A stretch of DNA of 5,473 nt, taken from NCBI GenBank assembly GCA_026990815.1, contig JALXCS010000353.1, positions 5,659 through 11,131 of the forward strand, given 5' to 3'. Shown in pieces: positions 1 through 5,473 of this stretch. Source of the DNA: Methylomonas sp. GTDB taxonomy: Bacteria > Pseudomonadota > Gammaproteobacteria > Methylococcales > Methylomonadaceae. The notes under the pieces were generated by a model that had not been told where the DNA came from, did not search any database, and saw only the letters and a list, made by a program, of their open reading frames with translations. How positions within the stretch are numbered: the first letter of the stretch is position 1; the number at the start of each line of letters is the position of its first letter. The position numbers were made by a program, and so were the translations under genes.

Positions 1-1
1 C

Positions 2-769
2 TTTAGAGGCAACCTGCAAAACGGTAAAGCAGGACTAACCCCTAAAATCAGGGAAGTCAGTATTCAGGAAGCCATTAAAATCATTCCTATTGAAGCAATA
101 GCGCCTTTTTTGTCATCACCAAAGATTGTCGACAAGAAACAACTTGATTCAGCTCCTTATATTGTGGATTTCACTAAAGAGCATCTTTTGGCAGGCGCTG
201 GTGATCGTATTTATGTTCGTAGTATTGAACATCCAACAACCTTGAACTTTACGGTATACCGGAAAGGCAAAAAATTCGAATTGCCAAGTTCCAAAAAAAT
301 CATCGGTTTTGAAGCCATTCATATAGCTGAAGCGGTATTGCAAAATACCGGTGACCCTGCCACCTTGAAAGTAACCCAATCAAAAAATGTGATACGAAAA
401 GGCGACAAGATAATGGCCACAGAAAATGGCCGGCTTGCATTGAATTTTTTCCCACAAGCACCCGCCAAACAAATCAAGGGGCAGATTATAAGCGTCCTGG
501 ATGGCGTGGCTCAGATTGGTCAGCATAATATTGTTGTGATTAACAAGGGAGCAGCTGATGGACTGAAATCGGGGCATGTACTGCAAATTTTACAACGCGG
601 TGAAACAATTATTGACCCGTTCGCAAAATTGAAAAATGATGAAGTGACTTTGCCCGATGAAGAAGCTGGTATACTGATGGTATTTAGAATTTTCGATCAC
701 ATCAGTTACGCATTGGTTATGTCTGCAAAAAATGCCATTCATGTTTCAGATTATGTGGTTACTCCCTGA
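2..769 (+). CDS. LysM-family probable envelope protein, C-terminal part (5'-truncated by window edge)
   Basis: The reading frame is open from base 2 to the TGA at 767-769, so the gene begins left of the window and 255 C-terminal residues are visible. The sequence resembles the protein usually encoded just upstream of dprA in Gammaproteobacteria (Pseudomonas aeruginosa PA0020-like), which carries an N-terminal LysM peptidoglycan-binding domain after a signal peptide. Neither of those parts is visible here, so the LysM assignment rests on the C-terminal region and the gene context. Recognisable pieces, in visible-residue numbering, are the IPIEAIAPFLSSPKIV stretch (28-43), the LLAGAGDRIYVR stretch (62-73), and a C-terminal domain with NKGAADGLKSGHVLQI (181-196), LPDEEAGILMVFRIFD (217-232) and ISYALVM (234-240). 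No transmembrane segment is evident in the visible part. A TTG at 110 is in frame, but the homologous sequence continues upstream of it, so it is not the start. The biochemical role is unknown; a cell-wall-bound periplasmic location is inferred. The gap to dprA is 20 bases, which suggests cotranscription. Confidence 0.85.
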   Translation, partial: FRGNLQNGKAGLTPKIREVSIQEAIKIIPIEAIAPFLSSPKIVDKKQLDSAPYIVDFTKEHLLAGAGDRIYVRSIEHPTTLNFTVYRKGKKFELPSSKKIIGFEAIHIAEAVLQNTGDPATLKVTQSKNVIRKGDKIMATENGRLALNFFPQAPAKQIKGQIISVLDGVAQIGQHNIVVINKGAADGLKSGHVLQILQRGETIIDPFAKLKNDEVTLPDEEAGILMVFRIFDHISYALVMSAKNAIHVSDYVVTP

Positions 770-789
770 ATATTTAAAACTCCAGACGC

Positions 790-1917
790 ATGGGAGCTAG
801 CCGGCCACCTCATCAAACGTCAAATACAACCACTCCTGATTCCTATAAATATTGGCTGGCATTACTTCGTATTCCGGGAGTGGGTTGTAAAACTTATCTT
901 AATATCCTTGAATACTGCACACCCGAGCAGATTTTCTCCGAAAAACACTCCGCCTTATCTGCTCTGGGTCTCCGCGACAACAGTATTGAAGCCATTCTAA
1001 ATCCAGACTGGAATATTATTGATCAGGATTTACACTGGCTCGAAAAATCTGGCAACCATGCCCTGCTATTTTCCGATCCCGGTTACCCAAAACAGTTAAA
1101 GGAAATTCCCGACCCGCCGCCAATTATTTTTGTCAGGGGGGCTATTGAAATATTATCTCATCCCCAAATTGCAATAGTCGGCAGCCGTAACCCTTCGACA
1201 ATGGGTATCCAAACTGCGATGGATTTTGCCAAATCCCTGGCAGACAACGGTTTTACTATTACCAGCGGTTTGGCTCTGGGCATTGATGCTGCCAGTCATC
1301 AAGGCGCTTTGAAAGCCGATGGTCACACCATTGCCGTTGCAGGAACCGGTCTTGATCGCGTTTATCCAGCACGGCACAAAAATCTGGCCACACAAATTCT
1401 AAAAAAAGGCGTCATCGTTTCCGAACTGCCGCCCGGAACAGCGGCAAAAGCTAATAATTTTCCACGACGAAATAGAATAATCAGCGGCTTATGCATCGGC
1501 CTTCTGGTTGTTGAAGCGGCAAAACAAAGCGGTTCACTCATTTCTGCACGCCTGGCGCTTGAACAAAACCGGGAAGTATTTGCCATCCCCGGCTCAATCC
1601 ATAATCCATTAGCCAGAGGATGCCATGCCCTGATTCGTGAAGGTGCCAAGCTGGTAGAAAAATCTCAAGATATTATGGAAGAATTAGATCAATATTTTCA
1701 ATCACCTACCGAATATGAACCGCAATTTGAACAAACAACACTTGACCTGAACCAACAAAAGCTATTGAATCTAGTTCAGTTTAGCCCCACTTCAATTGAT
1801 GAGCTGGTCTCTGCCAGCGGCGATTCAGTAGAAAATATAGCATCAGTTTTACTGGTTCTGGAACTACAAGGATATATCGCTTCTGTTGCCGGTCGGGGTT
1901 ATACTAGAATTAAGTAA
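790..1917 (+). CDS. dprA: DNA-processing protein DprA (Smf)
   Basis: DprA binds single-stranded DNA taken up during natural transformation, protects it and loads RecA onto it in the cytoplasm. The 375-residue product has the full family architecture. An N-terminal helical region (about 20-80) contains LLRIPGVG (25-32). The central Rossmann-like DprA/Smf fold (about 90-300) contains IAIVGSRNPS (127-136), SGLALGIDAASH (159-170), GTGLDRVYP (185-193), the hallmark FPRRNRIISGL (224-234) and SGSLISARLALEQNREVFAI (248-267) followed by PG. The C-terminal winged-helix domain (about 315-372) matches the DprA winged helix seen in many proteobacteria. The ATG at 790 is the first start after an in-frame TAA at 775-777. 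The first 20 or so residues are a poorly conserved polar leader, and no good Shine-Dalgarno sequence precedes the ATG. It lies 20 bases after the LysM-family gene and 21 bases before smg. No truncation or lost motif is visible. Presence of dprA alone does not prove competence, because it is widespread in bacteria not known to be transformable. Confidence 0.97.
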   Translation: MGASRPPHQTSNTTTPDSYKYWLALLRIPGVGCKTYLNILEYCTPEQIFSEKHSALSALGLRDNSIEAILNPDWNIIDQDLHWLEKSGNHALLFSDPGYPKQLKEIPDPPPIIFVRGAIEILSHPQIAIVGSRNPSTMGIQTAMDFAKSLADNGFTITSGLALGIDAASHQGALKADGHTIAVAGTGLDRVYPARHKNLATQILKKGVIVSELPPGTAAKANNFPRRNRIISGLCIGLLVVEAAKQSGSLISARLALEQNREVFAIPGSIHNPLARGCHALIREGAKLVEKSQDIMEELDQYFQSPTEYEPQFEQTTLDLNQQKLLNLVQFSPTSIDELVSASGDSVENIASVLLVLELQGYIASVAGRGYTRIK

Positions 1918-1938
1918 TTGATAATAAACTGTTCATCT

Positions 1939-2406
1939 ATGAAAGAAAATATTTTTGAAGTTTTGATGTATCTGTTTGAAAACTATCTGGATACTGATAA
2001 TGACATCGTACCGGATAGCGATGCCATCAGAACAGAATTAATCGAAGCCGGTTTTGAACAAATGGAAGTAAACAAAGCATTTGATTGGCTGGAATCTCTG
2101 AGCCTGCAACGTCAAATAATACCGACTACGCCAACTACATTCCGGATTTTCAGCGCCGAGGAAATCATCCATCTGGATCTTGAATGCCGCAACTTTCTGA
2201 TGTTTTTGGAACAAACCGGGATTTTGACTACTAATACCCGTGAAGTTGTGATTGACCGGATTATGGCTCTAGATAACGAGGAAATCTCGCTGGATAAATT
2301 AAAGTGGATTATCCTGATGGTACTACTCAGCAATGAAGAAAACGAAGCTGCCTTCTTCCGCATGGAAGATCTAGTTTACGATAATATTCCTATTTCTTTA
2401 CACTAA
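1939..2406 (+). CDS. smg: Smg family protein (DUF494), unknown function
   Basis: The 155-residue product matches the Smg/DUF494 family, whose E. coli member is about the same length; its function is not known. Recognisable stretches are the N-terminal FEVLMYLFENY (6-16), an EAGFEQMEVNKAFDWLESL helix region (36-54), LDLECRNFLMFLEQTGILT (79-97), REVVIDRIMAL (101-111), and the C-terminal LDKLKWIILMVLLSNEEN (118-135) with AFFRMEDLVYD (138-148). The protein is acidic and looks predominantly helical and soluble, with no signal peptide. The open frame extends back to a TTG at 1918 immediately after the dprA stop. The ATG at 1939 is chosen instead because it gives the family-typical N-terminus MKENIFEVLMYLFENY; the upstream codons encode an atypical IINCSS-type extension. 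No clear Shine-Dalgarno sequence precedes either candidate start. The gene sits between dprA and topA, the position smg occupies beside dprA in many Gammaproteobacteria, which supports the identity but not a function. Confidence 0.93.
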   Translation: MKENIFEVLMYLFENYLDTDNDIVPDSDAIRTELIEAGFEQMEVNKAFDWLESLSLQRQIIPTTPTTFRIFSAEEIIHLDLECRNFLMFLEQTGILTTNTREVVIDRIMALDNEEISLDKLKWIILMVLLSNEENEAAFFRMEDLVYDNIPISLH

Positions 2407-2426
2407 ATAATTTCCAGTTTTCCTCA

Positions 2427-4745
2427 ATGAGTAACAATCTTGTTATTGTAGAATCGCCTGCAAAAGCTAAAACTATCGAAAAATACCTTGGTAAAAACTT
2501 TCATGTCTTGGCTTCATACGGCCATGTCCGGGATTTAATCCCCAAAGAAGGCGCTGTTGATCCGGACAATAACTACTCAATGAAATATCAAGTCATAGAC
2601 CGTAACCAGCGCCATGTTCAGGCTATCGCCAAGGCATTGAAAAATGCTGACGAACTCTATCTTGCCACTGACCCGGATCGCGAGGGGGAAGCCATTTCCT
2701 GGCATTTGCTGGAATTACTCAAAGAGAAAAAAATTCTTAAGGACAAACCTGTTCACCGGGTAGTGTTTCATGAAATCACCAAAAAAGCCATCACAGAGGC
2801 CATTCAAAATCCTGAACAGCTGTCAATCAACCTGATTAATGCGCAACAAGCGCGTCGAGCTCTAGATTATCTGGTCGGCTTTAATTTGTCGCCGCTTTTA
2901 TGGAAAAAAATTCGCCGTGGACTTTCTGCAGGAAGGGTACAAAGCCCGGCATTACGGCTGATTGTTGAACGCGAACTTGAAATCGAAGCATTCAAAACCA
3001 GGGAATACTGGACCATTACCGTAGACCTTGAAGCTGAAGGCCAAAAATTTAAAGCCCGGCTGACTCATCTTGAAGGAAAAAAACAAGAACAATTCAGCAT
3101 TACTGATGAAGAAACGGCTTTAAAAGTCAAACAATCCCTGCTGGAAAACGCTGACGGTAAACTGGTCGTTGTCAAGCTGGAGAAAAAACAAAGAAAACGA
3201 AACCCGGCAGCGCCTTTTATCACCTCGACATTACAACAGGAAGCCTCACGAAAACTGGGCTTTACCACTAAAAAAACCATGATGGTTGCCCAACAGCTTT
3301 ATGAAGGCATTGACATGGGTGGTGAAAGTGCTGGCTTGATTACCTATATGCGTACTGATTCGGTAAACCTTGCCACAGAAGCAATTTCTGAAATCAGAGA
3401 ATTAATCGCGTCGAAATACGGCCCAGAAAACGTACCTAAACAGCCAAGACAATACAAAACCAAATCTAAAAATGCTCAGGAGGCCCACGAGGCAATCCGG
3501 CCCACATCGGTACAACGTCTCCCCAGTCAGGTTAAACAGTATTTAAGCAGCGATCAATTAAAACTGTATAACCTAATCTGGAAAAGAACCATGGCTTCGC
3601 AAATGATCCACGCCACCATTGATACCGTTTCAGTTGATTTAAGTTGTGGCGGCTCCGACAACTTATTCAGAGCAACCGGATCAACCATTGCCAAGCCTGG
3701 ATTTATGGCTGTATATCTGGAAGGGAAAGATGACAGCAAGGAAAGCGATGATAAAGAAAGTTTTTTGCCGCCACTGCAGGAAGGTCGCCCAATACCCCTA
3801 AATGATATTATTGCTGGCCAGCACTTTACCGAACCACCCCCGCGATATGGCGAAGCAAGCTTGGTAAAAGCTTTGGAAGAATATGGGATTGGTCGTCCTT
3901 CAACCTACTCGTCCATTATTTCCACGCTACAGAACCGTGAATATGTCACCTTGGAAAGTAAACGGTTTTATCCTACTGATGTCGGGTGCATTGTTAATAA
4001 ATTTCTAACTGAACACTTTACCAAATATGTCGATTATGACTTTACGGCCAATCTGGAAGACCAATTAGACGCAGTCTCTCGTGGTGAAAAAGACTGGGTA
4101 CCACTAATGGATGAATTCTGGCAACCATTTACCAAATTGATTCATGAGAAAGAAGAAACCGTCCAGCGAAAAGATGTCACCCAGGAAGCCATCGACGAAA
4201 AATGCCCCGAATGCGGAAAACCTCTATCTATCCGGCTGGGACGAAATGGCCGCTTTATTGGCTGCACCAATTATCCTGAATGTTCCTACACCCGAAATTT
4301 GAACGATGATGGCACGCAAAGTTCGGCAGAGCCCGAAATTGTAGAAGGCAGAACCTGTCCGAAATGTGATTCTGCATTAGTCATTAAAACAGGTCGTTAT
4401 GGAAAATTTATCGGCTGTAGTAACTATCCTCAATGCAAACACATTGAACCGATTGAAAAGCCTCTGGATACCGGGGTCGCATGCCCGAAATGCAACAAAG
4501 GCAGCATTTTGAAGCGTAAATCCAGATATGGAAAAATTTTCTATTCCTGCTCTGCATATCCAAAATGTGATTACGCGCTCTGGAACGCACCAATCAAACA
4601 GTCCTGCCCGGAATGTAACTGGCCAATCCTGACCGTAAAAACCACCAAACGTCGTGGCACTGAGAAAGTCTGCCCTCAAAAGGATTGTAAATATGCAACG
4701 CCTTATGAAGGCGACCCGGCAGATGCTGAGGGGCCAAAGGCTTGA
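2427..4745 (+). CDS. topA: DNA topoisomerase I (type IA) with four C-terminal zinc ribbons
   Basis: This ATP-independent type IA enzyme relaxes negative supercoils by a single-strand passage mechanism, using a transient 5'-phosphotyrosine link to DNA. The N-terminal Toprim domain starts with NLVIVESPAKAK (4-15; acidic residue Glu9) and carries the metal-binding TDPDREGE (81-88; Asp82, Asp84, Glu86). Family motifs follow: QQARRALDYLVGF (140-152) and RRGLSAGRVQSPALRLIVER (163-182). The active site is GLITYMRTDS (303-312), with Tyr307 as nucleophile and Arg309 beside it. NAQEAHEAIRPT (349-360) and GIGRPSTY (487-494) are also present. The tail has four Cys4 ribbons: Cys593/596/613/619, Cys644/647/664/670, Cys686/689/708/714 and Cys727/730/749/754. 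The first two include the G-C-x-N-Y-P-x-C form typical of topoisomerase zinc fingers. At 772 residues it is shorter than the roughly 865-residue E. coli enzyme but has all catalytic elements. The ATG at 2427 is 20 bases after smg and gives the expected N-terminus; no clear Shine-Dalgarno sequence is visible. It appears intact. Confidence 0.98.
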   Translation: MSNNLVIVESPAKAKTIEKYLGKNFHVLASYGHVRDLIPKEGAVDPDNNYSMKYQVIDRNQRHVQAIAKALKNADELYLATDPDREGEAISWHLLELLKEKKILKDKPVHRVVFHEITKKAITEAIQNPEQLSINLINAQQARRALDYLVGFNLSPLLWKKIRRGLSAGRVQSPALRLIVERELEIEAFKTREYWTITVDLEAEGQKFKARLTHLEGKKQEQFSITDEETALKVKQSLLENADGKLVVVKLEKKQRKRNPAAPFITSTLQQEASRKLGFTTKKTMMVAQQLYEGIDMGGESAGLITYMRTDSVNLATEAISEIRELIASKYGPENVPKQPRQYKTKSKNAQEAHEAIRPTSVQRLPSQVKQYLSSDQLKLYNLIWKRTMASQMIHATIDTVSVDLSCGGSDNLFRATGSTIAKPGFMAVYLEGKDDSKESDDKESFLPPLQEGRPIPLNDIIAGQHFTEPPPRYGEASLVKALEEYGIGRPSTYSSIISTLQNREYVTLESKRFYPTDVGCIVNKFLTEHFTKYVDYDFTANLEDQLDAVSRGEKDWVPLMDEFWQPFTKLIHEKEETVQRKDVTQEAIDEKCPECGKPLSIRLGRNGRFIGCTNYPECSYTRNLNDDGTQSSAEPEIVEGRTCPKCDSALVIKTGRYGKFIGCSNYPQCKHIEPIEKPLDTGVACPKCNKGSILKRKSRYGKIFYSCSAYPKCDYALWNAPIKQSCPECNWPILTVKTTKRRGTEKVCPQKDCKYATPYEGDPADAEGPKA

Positions 4746-4756
4746 AATTATAGCTG

Positions 4757-5317
4757 ATGAACGAGTATCTATCGCCAACCAAATTACGTCAGGCTGCGAG
4801 AATACTCGGTCAAGGTGAAATCATTGCTTATCCGACTGAAGCAGTTTATGGACTAGGTTGTGATCCTTTAAATGAACAGGCGATTCAAAAAATTCTTGAC
4901 CTCAAGCAGCGCCCCTTAGAAAAGGGAATGATCCTTATCGCGGCTAGTTATCAACAAATTGAAGAATATATTGACATTGATGACACAATAGTGGACCTGA
5001 TTATTAAAAGCTGGCCCGGTCCCCACACATGGATTATTCCAGCTCAAGCATGGGTTCCTAAAAGCCTGACTGGAAATCGCGATACACTAGCTGTCAGAGT
5101 GACAAATCATCCTGTTGCAGCTCAAATATGCAGATTTTTTGGCGGCCCTATCATATCCACGAGCGCCAACCCTGCTGGAGCTCAACCTCCCAGGACATCG
5201 CTGCAGCTCAGAAAATACTTTATCAGAAAAAATTTTTTTATCGTACCTGGAGCAACGGGTGAATTGAATCAGCCTACCACCATCCAAAATGCAGTAACGG
5301 GTGAAAAAATAAGATAG
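4757..5317 (+). CDS. tsaC: Threonylcarbamoyl-AMP synthase TsaC (YrdC/Sua5 family)
   Basis: TsaC makes L-threonylcarbamoyladenylate from threonine, bicarbonate and ATP. The TsaB-TsaD-TsaE system then transfers the threonylcarbamoyl group to A37 of ANN-decoding tRNAs (t6A). The 186-residue product is a single YrdC domain of normal bacterial TsaC length (about 190 in E. coli) and lacks the extra C-terminal domain of Sua5. Visible motifs are IAYPTEAVYGLGCDP (23-37), LKQRPLEKGMILIAA (49-63; the conserved basic residues Lys50, Arg52 and Lys56), SWPGPHTWIIPA (85-96), LAVRVTNHP (111-119), STSANPAG (134-141) and VPGATGELNQPTTIQNAVTG (163-182). The ATG at 4757 lies 11 bases after the topA stop and gives a family-like N-terminus; no strong Shine-Dalgarno sequence is at normal spacing (an AAAGG at 4736-4740 is too far upstream). 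It is the last gene of the + strand run. The enteric dprA-smg-yrdD-tsaC order supports the assignment. The gene appears intact. Confidence 0.96.
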   Translation: MNEYLSPTKLRQAARILGQGEIIAYPTEAVYGLGCDPLNEQAIQKILDLKQRPLEKGMILIAASYQQIEEYIDIDDTIVDLIIKSWPGPHTWIIPAQAWVPKSLTGNRDTLAVRVTNHPVAAQICRFFGGPIISTSANPAGAQPPRTSLQLRKYFIRKNFFIVPGATGELNQPTTIQNAVTGEKIR

Positions 5318-5336
5318 TGATGCTTTGAGCTTTATC

Positions 5337-5372
5337 AAAAATGGTAGAGACCGGTTTCGCTAAGTCTCTACC
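5337..5372 (-). terminator. Probable Rho-independent terminator for a convergent minus-strand gene
   Basis: A perfect 9-bp inverted repeat, GGTAGAGAC (5343-5351) and GTCTCTACC (5364-5372), encloses a 12-base loop. Read on the minus strand, the stem is followed by ATTTTTG, with five Ts at 5341-5337, as in an intrinsic terminator. Read on the + strand, the stem is followed by CCTTGATTACG, which has no T-tract, so it is a poor terminator for tsaC. It lies 25 bases after the tsaC stop and just downstream of the stop of the candidate minus-strand gene. The stem is of moderate strength and the T-tract short. A copy of a dispersed palindromic repeat is the main alternative. Confidence 0.6.
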
Positions 5373-5378
5373 CCTTGA

Positions 5379-5471
5379 TTACGCCTTTAGCTCCCGTAAA
5401 GTAACGGGGTCTGCATGAATACACGCGTATAGCAATCTATCAAAAATTTGTTCAGGCCAATATCTTCGATT
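5379..5471 (-). CDS. Possible C-terminal end of an unidentified convergent gene (partial)
   Basis: On the minus strand a frame is open from the right edge of the window to a TAA at 5381-5379, giving 30 residues that include RRYWPEQIFDRLLYACIH and end in TLRELKA. I do not recognise the family. Support comes mainly from context: a hairpin with a minus-strand T-tract begins 6 bases after this stop, which is where a terminator for such a gene would lie. A second minus-strand frame is also open to the edge and stops at 5387, so the frame choice is uncertain. I prefer this one because its mix of charged, aromatic and hydrophobic residues looks more protein-like and its stop is closest to the hairpin. 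The segment is too short to exclude non-coding sequence or the end of a mobile element. Confidence 0.35.
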   Translation of the reverse strand, partial: NRRYWPEQIFDRLLYACIHADPVTLRELKA

Positions 5472-5473
5472 AA

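Noticed and set aside
110..769. TTG at 110 as the start of the first gene (219 residues).
   Set aside because: The frame stays open upstream to base 2 and the upstream residues (e.g. IPIEAIAPFLSSP, partly before the TTG) belong to the same protein family, so this is an internal codon of a gene cut by the window edge.
1362..1649. Minus-strand open frame of about 95 codons inside dprA.
   Set aside because: It is fully antisense to the conserved DprA Rossmann core including FPRRNRIISGL and has no protein features of its own.
1918..1938. TTG at 1918 as the smg start, directly abutting the dprA stop.
   Set aside because: It would add seven atypical residues. The ATG at 1939 reproduces the family-typical N-terminus, and neither start has a Shine-Dalgarno sequence to favour the upstream one.
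4377..4778. Minus-strand open frame of about 133 codons opposite the 3' end of topA.
   Set aside because: It lies antisense to the strongly conserved zinc-ribbon coding region; its cysteine- and phenylalanine-rich composition is what reverse reading of that region gives, and it matches no family I know.
5343..5378. The hairpin as a + strand terminator for the tsaC operon.
   Set aside because: The + strand sequence after the stem is CCTTGATTACG with no T-tract; the five-T run is on the minus-strand side. A weak bidirectional effect cannot be excluded.
5387..5473. Alternative minus-strand frame of 28 residues ending at 5387.
   Set aside because: It is equally open, but its composition looks less protein-like and its stop is farther from the terminator hairpin; kept only as an alternative to the 5379 frame.
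1..5473. A hidden new system such as a defence locus, phage genes, CRISPR array, riboswitch or insertion sequence.
   Set aside because: Nearly all of the window is explained by five intact or edge-truncated conserved genes with 11-21 base gaps. No direct-repeat array, transposase, tRNA-like fold or structured leader was seen.

Overview
The window is a compact block of co-oriented housekeeping genes on the + strand, with the order LysM-family protein (5'-truncated) - dprA - smg - topA - tsaC. A short convergent region lies at the right edge. The set and order (a LysM-type protein before dprA, a DUF494/Smg gene after it, then a topoisomerase gene and a TsaC/YrdC gene) is typical of Gammaproteobacteria. 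The moderate, AT-leaning composition, the roughly 770-residue TopA and the protein sequences would suit a methanotroph-like (Methylococcales) or related non-enteric gammaproteobacterium. That placement is an impression from family knowledge, not a computed result.

Layout. Positions 2-769 hold the C-terminal 255 residues of the LysM-family protein; its N-terminus, where a LysM domain would be, lies off the left edge. dprA (790-1917) encodes the DNA-processing protein that loads RecA on incoming single-stranded DNA. smg (1939-2406) encodes a conserved protein of unknown function. topA (2427-4745) encodes DNA topoisomerase I with four C-terminal Cys4 zinc ribbons. tsaC (4757-5317) encodes threonylcarbamoyl-AMP synthase for t6A tRNA modification. 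The gaps between the five genes are 20, 21, 20 and 11 bases. No internal terminator is apparent, so one polycistronic transcript is likely. None of the four visible start codons has a convincing Shine-Dalgarno sequence.

Right edge. After the tsaC stop there is a perfect 9-bp inverted repeat whose T-tract lies on the minus-strand side. It is best read as an intrinsic terminator for a convergent minus-strand gene, and only the last 30 or so codons of a candidate for that gene are visible. This marks the end of the + strand gene run.

How the genes work together: dprA and topA both act on DNA (transformation/recombination and supercoil relaxation), tsaC acts on tRNA, and the LysM-family protein is probably envelope-associated. 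The grouping looks like an old conserved housekeeping cluster, not a dedicated pathway. I found no mobile element, CRISPR array, RNA gene, defence system or clearly new system. The most informative point is that a full-length topA sits where enteric bacteria carry yrdD, a gene for a topoisomerase-like zinc-ribbon protein.
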